Assembly (NCBI GenBank): GCA_027625915.1
Contig: JANTQA010000023.1
Location: 17,112,001-17,176,000 of the forward strand
Direction: 5' to 3'
DNA: 64,000 nucleotides
Source of the DNA: Anaeramoeba flamelloides
Lineage: Eukaryota > Metamonada > Anaeramoebidae
Every line of letters starts with the position of its first letter. Positions within the stretch are counted from its first letter, which is position 1. The notes under the pieces were generated by a model. The model did no database searches and was not told the origin of the DNA. It saw nothing but the letters and a program-made list of their open reading frames with translations. The translations under genes were made by a program, and so were the position numbers. Positions 37,817 to 48,595 of the stretch are shown one piece after another.

Positions 37817-39259
37817 TTAATTATTGCCCCCATCAAGTTTATTCCTTTTATCTGCTTTGTAATGTCTACTTCTTTGAGAGGATGTTTTTTCTCTGACTCT
37901 CCTTTTATCTTTGCTTGATCTATGATACTTTTCACTTTCCCTTTTTTTACTACTTGAAGAAATCTCTCCTTTCTCTCGATTTCTAGATGATTTTTTATTT
38001 CTATCTTTTTCTCTATCTCTCTCTCTTCCCCGATCTCTACCTCTTTCCCTGTCTCGTTCTTTGTCTATGCCCCTTCTTCGATCCTTTACTCGATCCCTCT
38101 CTTTTTTTTCTTCTCTATTCCCCCTCCGCTCACTGTTTCTTTCTTTTTCTCTACCACTTCCACTTTCTTTGTTCCTCTCTTTATTTCTCTCACTTTCCCT
38201 TTCTCTGCCTCTTTCCCTTTCTCTACCTCTTTCTCTTTCCCTTCTCCCAACACTTTCTCTTTCCCTTCTCCCATCTTTTCCCCTATTCTTCTCGGTATTT
38301 CTGTCTCTATTGTTTCCTCTTCTGTTACCCCTTTCTTTTTCTCTTTCTCTTCCCCTTTCTCTTTCTCTTCCCCTTTCTCTTCCCCTTTCTTCCCCCATTT
38401 CCCTTTCCCTTTCCCTTCCTCTTTCCCTTTCCCTTTCTCTTCCTCTTTCTTCCCCCATTTCCCTTTCCCTTCCACTTCCCATTTCTATTTCTATTTCTCT
38501 TTCTCTTTCTCTTACTCTTCCCCTTTCCCTTCCTCTTACCATTTCATTCCCCCTCTCCATTCCCATTCCTCTTTCCATTCCTCTTTCCATTCCTCTTTCC
38601 ATTCCTCTTTCCATTCCTCTTCCTCTTCCTCTTCCCCTTCCTCTTCCTCTTCCTCTTCCCCTTCCTCTGCCCCTTCCTCTTCCCCTTCCTCTTCCTCTTC
38701 CTCTTTCACCATCGTTCCCACGATCTCTAAACCTTTCTCGCTCATTATAACCATCACTTATTTCGTTGTTATACATTTCCCTGTTTTCATTTCTATAAGG
38801 ATCTTGATATTGCTTCCGCATAAATTCCCTCGGCATATTACGATTTCTTTGCTCTTTATTTGGAAATCCCCTTTCATACTTTGAATCATACCTTTCTTCA
38901 TTTCCCCTTTCATATCCTCTATTTGTTGTTATTTGTTGATTAAAATGCTTTGGTGAATTAGTCCTTCTTTTTTTATGGATTTGTTGATCCATTTCTTGTC
39001 TCGAATTTGGATTTGGGTATTCAAATTTATCGTTTTTTGAAGGGCTATTCACTTTTTTTTGGATTGGAATAATATTAATACTTTTATTAAGTTTTTTATT
39101 ATTATTATCATTTTTTCTCTGTGTCATTTCATTTCCTTTTTTATTTACATTAATTGGTATTCCTTGGTTCTCTCTGTTTCTTTTTCGATCATCATTTTGT
39201 GGGAATCTTTGTGAAATCATTGTTTGCATCCAATTTTGTTGATTTATAGGCTTTCTCAT
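37817..39259 (-). CDS. Arg/Glu/Gly-rich disordered protein, 480 aa
   Basis: The frame starts at an ATG and is open for 480 codons. Residues 1-180 are Asn/Gln/Lys/Arg-rich (NQQNW, NRENQG). A GRGRGR block and five MERG repeats follow (about 183-225). A long Arg/Glu/Gly stretch (about 230-440) and a Ser/Lys/Arg-rich tail (about 440-480) complete it. RE/RS/RG tails of this kind are common in pre-mRNA splicing and other RNA-binding proteins, so a nuclear RNA role is plausible, but no RRM, zinc finger or helicase domain is visible. The frame is open 15 codons upstream of the ATG to an acceptor-like AAAAAG, so an upstream exon carrying a domain is possible. Opposite-strand frames over this tract are shadows of the CT-rich strand. 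Confidence 0.7.
   Translation of the reverse strand: MRKPINQQNWMQTMISQRFPQNDDRKRNRENQGIPINVNKKGNEMTQRKNDNNNKKLNKSINIIPIQKKVNSPSKNDKFEYPNPNSRQEMDQQIHKKRRTNSPKHFNQQITTNRGYERGNEERYDSKYERGFPNKEQRNRNMPREFMRKQYQDPYRNENREMYNNEISDGYNERERFRDRGNDGERGRGRGRGRGRGRGRGRGRGRGRGRGRGRGMERGMERGMERGMERGMGMERGNEMVRGRERGRVREREREIEIEMGSGREREMGEERGRERERERGREREREMGEERGRERGRERERGREREKERGNRRGNNRDRNTEKNRGKDGRRERESVGRRERERGRERERGRERESERNKERNKESGSGREKERNSERRGNREEKKERDRVKDRRRGIDKERDRERGRDRGRERDREKDRNKKSSRNREKGEISSSSKKRESEKYHRSSKDKRRVREKTSSQRSRHYKADKRNKLDGGNN
38120..38710. repeat. Pyrimidine-rich (plus strand) coding microsatellite-like tract
   Basis: Nearly pure C/T on the plus strand, built from TTTCCC, TTCCTC and TTTCTC words, because the minus strand encodes Arg/Glu/Gly repeats. 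Five tandem copies of a 12-bp unit (CATTCCTCTTTC-like) lie at about 38555-38620. The tract is long enough for slippage and length variation. Confidence 0.8.
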
Positions 39260-39489
39260 AAATGGTGAAATTTTACCAAATTTAAATTCCTTTGGATCTT
39301 TTTATTTTTGGTATATTTTTAAAAGGTAAAAAGTAAAAAAATAAATAATATTCAAAATAGTTGGTTTAAAAAAAAGTTAAAAATTCAATAATTTTATTTA
39401 AGATCTACGTTTTCAAGCGAAAACGGGAAAATTAATGGATAAAAAATCTCTTGAAAGAGTTGTATAAAACTCAGTTAAATTAACACACT

Positions 39490-39725
39490 GGAAATTTCTT
39501 TTTCAAAAAAAATTTTAAATTTACACAATTCCAACAATTTTCGCCATTTTATCTCTTCTTAGATCCGACTAAAATTTGATTTTTAAAGATTTCAGAATTT
39601 CCATTTCAAATCTAGAAGCACAAAACAATCACCTTGGGTTTTCTAAATATTGTTTTTTATAAGTTACTTTTATAAGTTTAAAATGTTTTAAATTTTGGGC
39701 TTGTACTTTGAAATTCCTTTCAGTC
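39490..39725 (+). repeat. Repeat family R4, copy 2 (left part)
   Basis: It matches 22560-22775 in the same orientation (AGATCCGACTAAAATTTGATTTTTAAAGATTTC and following words are shared with changes). A weaker continuation at 39775-39850 has GAGAATTGG and GAATGAAAAT in the same order as the right part of the family. Non-coding. Confidence 0.55.
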
Positions 39726-40934
39726 ATTTTTTTAAAAATATTTCATTCAATGATCTATTTTACAATTATTTTTTTTATTGATTTTAACTTTGAGAATTGG
39801 TGTTTTCTGAACTATTACTTCAGAATGAAAATTATTTTTGAGATGTGAAAGTAAAATAACTCAACACTCTCCTTAGTCCAAAAGTGGTTTTTAAAAAAAA
39901 AAAAAAAGTTAATTATTTTGTTGCTGATATTCTTAGAATAAAATAATGTCTGCTTTTTTTTTATTCCCACCCCCCCCCATTGTTACAAACATATTTACAA
40001 CTTTTGTTTAAATGTGAAATAAATTAACCAAAAATAATTTTTTAATATAATCCTATCATCATTATTTTTCAGTTCCTTTTTTATTTGAAAGTGTATTGAA
40101 TAGTATGAATAAATTATTTTGATTTTTGATATTATATTTTTGGGTGTTTAATTTAATAACTTTTCCTATCATTAAAAGCTTTAAAACCCCACCAAAATCT
40201 GGATTAGCGAGGTTCTTAGTCTAACAATTGTTTCTTTACTTTTTACGAACATCACATTCCTACTCAAGATTTTTTATTTTAATCAAAAATTAAATTTTCT
40301 TGAAGTTTTATAATTGTTTTTATCAGAAATTTCAAATTTGATAAAGATTTATTGTTCGTTCAATTCTTTTTCTTTTTAATTTCATTTGTTAATTTCTACT
40401 TTATAATTTTCTAAAAAAAAGAAGCCAAGTAAAAACATTACAAATAAATAAAAATAAATAAATAAATAAAAAGGTATTATAATCTGTTCTGTATCATTAT
40501 TTAGTAAATCATATTCGCAAAATATACAGTTTTCTAAACCTCATCCCATTAATTTGAAAACACCCAAAATCAAAAATAGGCAAAAACAAAAAACCCAATA
40601 TTTTGTATTTTTTCTAAACCTAATCTTAAATCAGTTTGAAGTTAATCCAGTATTAATGTTTTTATATGTAATCATTTTTATCCAAATAAAAGAAAAAAAA
40701 TATAAAACCCAAAAAAAAAAAAATCTCTCTGTCCAAAAATAATGAAACGAGTCGAACAAAAAATCGTTTTGGTTTATTGTTAAGGGTTGTATGAAATCTC
40801 ATCTATCTGTTAAAGAGAGAATTTTGAAGTGACTAAATTTGAGGCTTCTAATTCAAAGGGTATCTAATAGATACAGTCATCAGAAGTATTTGAATCTTAA
40901 TTTAGTTTTCTAAAACAAGAAAGAAAAAATTGTA

Positions 40935-41215
40935 TTGGTAAATACGCTGAAATTTCACCAACAATTGTTGATCTATCAAATTATATGATACCATCTACCA
41001 ATTGTATGGGATTTTTCTATTTAACAAATTCAACATTAACCTTCTATAAACCATTGGAAAAAAATTTCTTGATCTATCGAAGAAAGATATTGTAACCGGA
41101 AAAAAGTGAAATGAAAACAAAACAGAAAAGACAAAAATATGAATTTCATAAAATCAAAATTATTTCCAAATTGAATGAAAAATGTAATATTGTTATTCTT
41201 TCAACTATTTTAACT
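40935..41215 (+). repeat. Repeat family R5, copy 1
   Basis: It aligns with the reverse complement of 54235-54505. Shared words are GAAATTTCACCA.CAATTGTTGAT, ATCTACCAATT, TTAACCTTCTA, GAAATGAAAACAAAAC and AAAAGACAAAAA. Diverged and non-coding. Confidence 0.65.
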
Positions 41216-41229
41216 GTGACCAAATTTTT

Positions 41230-41847
41230 GGAATTTTATTTATAAGCTATTTCCAAAAAGCAGTACAAATTTATTTTAAAATATGGATATATTAAACTTG
41301 TTTCTAATATAACGATTAAACTAAACAAAATTAATAACGATCATTTATTGATTCTTAGTATTAATCCAATTTGTTTGTTAATCTGGTATTACATAAATAA
41401 AAGATAAGAAAGTTTCTCATCATAATTTTATAAAGTATATTTTTTAGGTATGAAAATTAGTGGTTATTTTTTTTATTTTTGATCATAAGAATCATTTTCA
41501 TAAAAGAGGTTTAATCTTGATAAAATTTCCATATAGAATGAAAAATCGATAAAAACTGATATTTGATGTTTAAAAAAATGTTTGTGCCCTTATCATATTT
41601 TTTTTTTTTTTTTGAAATTGTTCGTTAGCAGTTTTACCAAAAAAAAATGCTTTATTTTTTTTTTTCAGTTTTTCAAAAGATTTTGATTAGCATATTTTGA
41701 AATACAATACAATAATTACTGATTCAGTTTAGTAGTAATATTTCTCTTAATTTTTTATTACAAATTTACAGAATAGAAATACTTCCAAAGAAAATATTAT
41801 TTGAAATATCAAAAAAAAATGCCATACTTTTTTGGAAATACCTTATT
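41230..41847 (-). repeat. Repeat family R1, copy 2 (inverted), with MITE-like unit
   Basis: Read on the minus strand it begins with AATAAGGTATTTCCAAAAAAGT (41847) and the short inverted-repeat unit ends near 41633. The following 400 bp match 29940-30330. The two unit ends pair through CCAAAAAA..ATG.C(A/T)TTTTTTTT. Confidence 0.6.
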
Positions 41848-42404
41848 TTCCATTAACCAAAAAATGACGTAAAAGAATGTCAATTAAAGGGTGTTCAAGA
41901 TACAGCTGTTTTAAAAAAGTGAGGACTTTTTCAAACCATTATTGAATTATGACTGTTATCTTTTGAAATCCCCACAAACTATTAAATTGCGAAAATTTTT
42001 GGTATTTCAAATTTTGCCAGATCAGATTCTTAATTATCAGTTGGAACTTTGTAGTAAAAACATAAACCCAACAATTCTTATTCAAAGGCAAGTATTACCT
42101 AGTTTCCAATAAAAAACCTATGAAAAAATCAAGTATTATCAAAAATGGTTGGGTTGTGGAAAACACTACCAACTTAAAATTAAGAATATGATGAGACAAA
42201 ATTTCAATTCTCATAATTTTTGGAATTTTAGAGTCCCCTTGGTTCTCAAGAACTAACGGATATAGTTCAATAATGCTTTGGCTCATAGGTTCCTCGTATT
42301 GGCTTTATTTTGGAAAATCCTTAAAAACGATTATGGGATATTATTTCATGATTTTTGGTAAACTTTTTTTAAAATAGATCTCTTTGACTTTTAGAAATAT
42401 AATT

Positions 42405-43401
42405 TTAATGTGCAAAATACAATCTTAAAGGATCCTCAAGCAGTTTGTAATTTGGTAATACTGAAATAAGAAATAAGCTCAGGAAAACAAATGAAAAGAA
42501 AAGTAAAGTAAAATTAAACAATTAAAAAAAAATTAAAATTTAAAGCAAAGATCTTACATTTGGGTAATAACATGGGGTTAGGCTGCTGTACGTTTGGGTA
42601 TTGGTTAGCAATGGGGATTTGCGTAATTATGTTTTTATTTAAAGGATTATTTTGTTTGGTGACCAAAGTTGTTATTGGTGCACGAACAACTTGAGGTTGG
42701 GTTTTAATTTCCAGTTTTGAAGTCGACTGTAGTGTTGGTTTTTTCGTCACCTCTGTTTTTGATTGGTAAATAGAGATCTTTTTTTGGTTTTTTTTTTCAT
42801 TGATTTCATTCAATTTTTTTTTGGCATACATTTTCCAAGTATATGGATTAAAACCGTAATTAAAATAATCTGAAAGCACTGCGCCTTCCTTTGTCCAGGG
42901 TTTATCACCCCATGTGTCTAAATCTAATTCATAAATGGTTTTATTCGGATCAATAGGGTGTGTGCCATGACAATTCAGGATTGAATCACGTGTGATCCTA
43001 AAGGCACTTAGCAAAGCACCTTTTTTGTTCTCGGTAGATCTTTTTGATTTGTTGTCTTTATCACCCGAAGCTTTTTTGCCAGTGTCTTTTGAATTAGGTG
43101 CGCTTTTCACATATTTTGTTGCTGGCTTTGCTAAATTGAATGTGGTCTTTTTGTTAATCACGATTTCAAATTCTTCTTCACTTTCACTCTCGCTTCCACT
43201 TTCACTTTCACTTTCTTTGATAATTTCACTTTCTTTTTCTTTTTTTTTTTCTTTTTCTTTGTTTTTTCCTTTTTCTTTGTCATTTTCCTTTTCTTTTTTC
43301 TTGCCATTATCTTTTTTGTTTTCGATTTCAATCTCATTTTTTTTAGCAGTTTGGTTCATGACTTCTTTTTTTGTGTCAGTTTTATCAACTGTTTTACTCA
43401 T
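42405..43401 (-). CDS. FIP1: FIP1-like pre-mRNA polyadenylation factor, two exons
   Basis: Exons: 43401-42558 and 42460-42405, intron 97 nt (GTAAGA...TTTCAG), about 299 aa. The diagnostic Fip1 motif is residues 158-196: [18 protein letters not shown] followed by TWKMYAKKK. In yeast and animals this motif lies in the CPSF/CPF subunit that binds poly(A) polymerase and other cleavage factors and stimulates poly(A) addition in the nucleus. Residues 20-80 are Lys/Glu/Ser-rich and acidic, as usual for the Fip1 N-terminus. The C-terminal part is Thr/Pro/Gln/Asn-rich and disordered. The main frame opens two codons earlier with TTG, but ATG at 43401 is the natural start. The second exon is short (ends YFAH) and is chosen from splice signals only, so the last 20 residues are uncertain; the motif assignment is firm. 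Confidence 0.85.
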
Positions 43402-44803
43402 AACCAAATAAATATGATTGAAGGGAATGTTAAAAAAATGATTATTTCAATTTTAATAATCGATAATATTAATCATGACTTTAACAAATCTTTTTGCTTC
43501 TACAACCCTGTTGTCTTTGTAAAGTGTTGGGAAGGTTTGAAAGAATCAAAGATTTGAAAAAGGCTTATTAGTATTCGGATAATAGATAGGGAAAAATTAT
43601 CACCTCTATTATTTATTTATTCATTCTTTTACTACTATTATTTCAAAGTCATAGATTGTAATTTGTAATCTCTATTGCTTCCTTTGTTCCTTTTTTTTAT
43701 TATACACCTCTGATAATTTTATGTGAACTACTAACTCTAAATCAAATTATTTTGAATTATTTCAAAAGTTAATCATCTGAGAAGGAAAGTTAAGTTAACG
43801 GGTTTTGCTAAACAAAATAATCTTATTATTTTTTTTTTTCAATTCTTCAAGTTTCCATGCATTGAGAAATATAAGCCAAGTCTATATAAACAGATTCAGT
43901 TGTTTAAAACTAAATCAACAAAAGTTGATTTCTTTTCTGATAAAACTTATTGGTTACAAATATTTGAACTTTTCAGATGATAAAATATCTGCTTGAAATG
44001 TCCATTTTTCAATTCTGAAACATGAATTATGTGAAGGATTCTATATTTTTATAATTTATAAAAGATGAAAAAGTGCCAAACTAAATAATAGAAACCATCA
44101 ACCTTGATCTATAATCCGTCATTTCTTTTAGAAGAAAAAACCAAAAATTAAATTGAAATTATTTCACAATTTATTATTCCTAAACTTATAAAAATAATTT
44201 TGGTTCTTACTTTTGAACTTGATCAAAAGTATATTATCACACACCCTTTATTTCTAGGAGTGAGGGATGTTATTTTAACAGAAATCTAAAATTTACTACA
44301 AAAAAGTATTTTTTTTTATACATGCTCAAAAATGAATGATTTTGGAAAAGATTGCGGCTATTCTTGGGACTCAAAAAGAAAAGGTGAATAATTATACGCA
44401 AAATTGAACAAGAGAACCCGGATTGTCTGAGATCATTTTCAATTTGAATTATATTTTCTTGAAATTCAATTGAACAAAATTGTTTACTTATTTGAGAATC
44501 TAAATTCTTAATAATTTCTCAAGTTGTAATATTGAATAAATACACCATAACAAACCGAATTTTCAATTATCATTTTTTTTAGTATTCCTCAAAGTAATTA
44601 TGAGAGTATTCCTTGACTAATCAGTTCCAAAAATCTATATTCTTCCATCTTTAATAAGAACACTTTTCAAGTTTGTTGTATGAAAAACCAGAGACCTAAA
44701 GTATATTTGAATCAAGACTCCGTTTCACATGACCTTAATCCATTGTAGTTTTTTTTCTCATTTGCCAAAAATCATTTTTTGTAAAGTTTTATCTTGATGT
44801 TGA
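43402..44803. other. Divergent intergenic region between FIP1 and RMC1
   Basis: About 1.4 kb of AT-rich DNA between two start codons facing away from each other; it must hold both promoters. No TATA-like or other core element could be picked out with confidence from such AT-rich sequence. No gene supported. Confidence 0.5.
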
Positions 44804-47218
44804 ATGGAGAACAATTTGTTAACAAGTCTAAAATTTTCAAAAATTGTACGTTTTAAACAAAATGGTGTAAGGTATTGTTCGTTAGACAAAGGAATCAACG
44901 AACTTATTATTGTCAAAAAGAATACTGTATTTTGTTTAAATTTTGATAAGGCCATCACAAAATATAAGTAACTCTTAACTTTTTATTTTCTCTTTCAAAA
45001 AAAAAACTGAAAAAAAAGAAACAAGTAATTTTTATTTCTTTCTTTTTCTTTTTCTTTTTCTTTCCATTCTTAAAAAAAAAAAAATAAAACTACTTTTAAA
45101 AGGATACCAAATCCTAGAAAAGTGAACAAAATCTTAGATATCAAATTTTCTTCTGACAAAAAATATATTGCAATGATCCATTACACCGAAAAAATGTTTA
45201 ACTACCATATTTTTGATTTGAATGGATTTTGTGCAACATTTAAAATTAAAAAAGAAAAAACAAGGCAATTTTCTGTATTAGGGGTGCGTTGGATCAATAA
45301 TAGAGAATTGTTTTTTATTTCAAATTCCTTTGTTGAACATTTGATAGTAAGTACAAACGCTAAACAAACAAAAAAACAAAAAAAATAAACAAAAAAAAAA
45401 AAGGATCTTTGTTCAGTCAACCCAATAAAGTGAGGAACAAAAGTTGAACCAAAGTGTGATTAAAACAGTATAAAAGAGTGAACCAAACAATTTAAACAAG
45501 ACTTTTAAAACTTTTAGATGATACTTTTTTAATCTAGCTTTCAAAAATTTTTCCAAAAAAAGTGAGAGGATCGAAATCTAAAAGATGCTAAGCAACTTAA
45601 TAAAATCCAATCAACAAAAAAAAAAAAAAAATTTCAGTTTAAAAAGGGAATTTTCCTTAAGCTTTCCAAAAAAAGATTTTATAAACCAAGTAAACATTTC
45701 GAATTTTATTTCTTTAAACAAGTTTAAATTTATCACTTCCCTTTTTAGAATTGGGGGCTTTGATGATTTAGTTTAATTCTTGGGATGGTAATTTTTTTGG
45801 GAGGTTGACTGAAAATTTTGATCTTTTTATTATGCAACCAACAGTAAAAAGGGAATTGTCCCTAACAATTGTTCTTCAACAAACATATTTGGCTCTTGAA
45901 AAATTAACTTTTTTTTTAAATTTCCAAAAGACAAAAACAATCAGGCACTACATTCCTTTTGAATTTCCGGAAACACTTTTACAAAAAACAAGACTATTTT
46001 TAATTCAAAGCAATATACTTACCAATTATTTAAACTTTTTCTTTCTTTCCACATTTTACAACTCCTTTCTTCCGTTTAATTTCTGAAATTTTTTCAATTT
46101 TTACCTTTTTGCAATTGTACTTCTCTTTTTATTAAACCACAAATCCTTACTTTTAGATCAATTCAAAATCAAAAAAATTACAAAAAATTAAATCATTTTC
46201 TTACTCAGCAATTTCTGGCTTTATTTATTCGGTAATATTCCACCACTCTTCTTTTTTTCATGAAACTTTTCGGTATGGAAAAAAATATCTTTTAATTCTA
46301 ATTCTTGTTAATTCATAAATCATTACTCATCATAAAACTCAAAAGAAAAATTCACGTATTTTATTATTGTCAACAAAAAAAGACGGACAGACATTAAAAT
46401 TCTTACAATTCCGAAAGAACCAAACAATAAAATTAAAATCGATCGAACTCGATTGTCAGCCATTCCCAAAACCTCAAACAACACAAAATGTGTTTGAAAC
46501 ACAAAAAGCAAAAACCAAGCAAAACAATTTTGACAAAGTCAAACGGAACCAACAAAACCTAAAAGCTTTAAATAGGAATATCAAAATCAAAATATTAAAT
46601 CAAAAAATATATATAATCCATTGCTTGAGACATAAAGCATACCCACATATATATTTATATGAATTAAATAAATTAAACATAATAAAAAAGGAGTTAACTG
46701 TTCAACAATTAGATGAGAATTTTAGATTAAGCTTTCTAGATAATTTGATTTTGGTTCATCTCCCACATGCAAATATCAGTTCCTTATACGATATCCAACA
46801 TTTGTCATCAAAAGGAAAAAAAAAAAAAAAAAAAAAAAAAAAATTAGAAAATGAAAAAGAGCATTTACCAATTGTAATCTTTAAAATTATCAATGAAGAT
46901 TCTTTAAAATCTCATAACAAAAAAAGAGAAAAGAACAAAAAAAGTAAAAAAAATAAATTGAAATTAAAATTAAGAAGAAATAATAAAGAAGAAAATAAAG
47001 ATATTAAACAAGATATTAACAAAGAAAATCAAATTGAATTGGAACTAAAAGAAATAAACAAAAGCACTTTCAACAATAATAATAATAATAATAATGACAA
47101 TGATAATAATAACAACAAAAACAAAAACAAAAACAATATCAACAACAACAATAACAATAATAATACTACTACTACCACCACCACCACCACCACCACCACC
47201 ACCACCACCACCACCACC

Positions 47219-47277
<59 letters not shown>

Positions 47278-48595
47278 AAAGTCCGAAAATAATGGGATTG
47301 GGGATGAGGATGGATATATAATGATTAATAATTACAATGGAGAAAATGAAAACATTGATCAAAACGATAATAAAGACAAAAATAATTGTTCATTACTTCA
47401 ATGGAATTTAATTTCACCAAATATAATTTTTAGTAAAAAGCATTCCTTTATCTCAAAGATCTCAATCGACTGGGAAGAGGTAGCGTTGTCAATCAAAGAT
47501 ATCAATAGAAGGTTTCAATTTTTATTAAAAAGAAAAAGGGGTAAAAAAATTTTTCTAAAATTATTTAAACAAACTTTAATTGAACAACCAAAGCTATCAG
47601 AAATTTCAAGAATTTTCTATATTATTAATAGTATCCAATCATCTATTTTGAATGGAAATACTCTTCTTTCAAGAATTAATAAAAATTTTTTACTTTACCC
47701 CGACGAAGAATTCTCTAAAGGTGAAAAAAAAGGCAAAATAGTCTCGCCTAGATTGGGATTAAAAGCAAAGAACAATGACAAAATTAAATTATTTAAATCT
47801 AGAAGTTTTTCGACGAATCTTGAAGCTCGTTCGCAACTTGTAAAAAAGCAAAACAGTGTAAATAATAATAAGAATTCAAAGTATAACACCGATTACGACG
47901 ATGACGGTTATGGCTATAATTATAATTACAATTATAATAATGGAATGAAATTAAAAAATAAAATTCTTACTCAAAGATCCTTTTCCCAAAATAATTCACA
48001 TTTTCGGGAATTTAATCAGGATGGCTATTTAATAATTAGTCAATCTGAAATCATTCAAAACGTTTTCCACCCATTATATGACAATGAGGAAATTGATCAA
48101 AATTATTTATTATCTGTATTGATCGAATATTTAAGAACCTTGTATGTTTTCCATTTGGAGATAAACTATGCCATTTCCCGCTTAGTCGTGGATTTATTAT
48201 ACGATACCAAACAATATGCCCAATTCCACCAATTTATCATGCATTTAATTATAAGCGACTCGCCACAGTGGGGGCATTATATAGCAAGAAGGGGGTCACG
48301 GTATAATCCCATTTTCCTTCTGGCTTTAGATATTTTTAAAAGAATTGACTGTAAAGAAGAAATTTTCTCTTGGTTGCTAGATTCAAATAAAATTTATCTT
48401 GCTTTAAAGTCTATAGAAAAAGAGAAAATACCAAAGGAAATGATCATTCAAATTTTTGAAAAAACAATTAGTCAAAAAGATAAATGTCAATTTATTAACG
48501 CCTTTGAATATTTGGAAGATTTAATTCCCAAAGATTCTTATCAAAAATTTAAATTAATTTATGATGACATTGCCAATAATCCTGAAGAAAATTAA
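44804..48595 (+). CDS. RMC1: RMC1 orthologue (Mic1 domain; Mon1-Ccz1 regulator), four exons
   Basis: Exons: 44804-44967, 45103-45346, 46157-46231, 46346-48595, about 910 aa; introns of 135, 810 and 114 nt with GTAACT, GTAAGT and GTAATA donors. RMC1 is the third subunit of the Mon1-Ccz1 complex, which activates Rab7 on late endosomes in animals. From memory of human RMC1, exon 1 matches its N-terminal strands (VRFKQNGVRYCSLD). Exon 2 matches KCIKFSLENKILAVQ and the EIVFIT strand (NKILDIKFSSDKKYIAM; RELFFIS). Exon 3 bridges KRSLKLLKS...NWYMY. Exon 4 continues with RILLLST, FLDNLILVHLPHA and the C-terminal Mic1 helical domain (about 750-905). A large insert (about 315-480) holds Lys runs, Asn runs and about 27 consecutive Thr, absent from animal proteins. 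The long frame of exon 4 has no ATG at its start, which the upstream exons explain. Confidence 0.88.
45347..46156 (+). other. Intron 2 of RMC1 (810 nt), carrying a repeat R4 copy
   Basis: Donor GTAAGT, acceptor CTTTTAG, phase 0 on both sides. It is several times longer than the neighbouring introns. About 45735-45855 matches 23265-23400, so repeat insertion probably lengthened it. Two frames inside (from about 45585 and 45805) looked tempting, but neither has usable splice sites in phase. Confidence 0.75.
47163..47275 (+). repeat. Coding trinucleotide microsatellite (ACT)n(ACC)n(AAC)n
   Basis: About 35 tandem trinucleotides inside RMC1 encode the Thr run followed by an Asn run. AAT and AAC repeats precede it. 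Almost all Thr codons are ACC, although this AT-rich genome otherwise prefers ACA or ACT, so the run grew by recent slippage and not by selection on single codons. Confidence 0.9.

Larger units (their letters stand above)
39260..42404. other. AT-rich intergenic stretch, mosaic of old repeats
   Basis: About 39490-39725 is an R4 copy. About 40935-41215 is an inverted match of 54235-54505. About 41230-41847 is an inverted R1 copy with its MITE-like unit at the right. A run of 9 C lies at 39970-39978. The frame at 42095-42286 (63 codons, minus) is downstream of the FIP1 stop and was not accepted as a gene, though it could be an alternative 3' exon. Confidence 0.5.

Noticed and set aside
37987-38757. 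Long Leu/Phe/Ser/Pro-rich and Glu/Gly/Lys-rich frames on both strands.
   Set aside because: They are shadows of the purine-rich repeat encoding the RE-rich protein; their repeat-only composition has no protein signature.
42095-42286. 63-codon minus-strand frame after FIP1.
   Set aside because: Not needed for FIP1, with no acceptor in phase and hydrophobic AT-rich composition. Kept only as a possible alternative 3' exon.
45585-46083. Two plus-strand frames (from about 45585 and 45805) that at first looked like an RMC1 exon; the second even aligned loosely with the animal protein.
   Set aside because: No acceptor in the needed phase and no GTAA donor exist, whereas the 75-nt exon at 46157-46231 has both and fits the animal sequence better. 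The region is inside an intron and partly repeat R4.
47029-47362. Poly-Val/Leu, poly-Gly and poly-Pro frames across the RMC1 microsatellite.
   Set aside because: They are other frames of the ACC/AAC repeat and have no flanking coding sequence.
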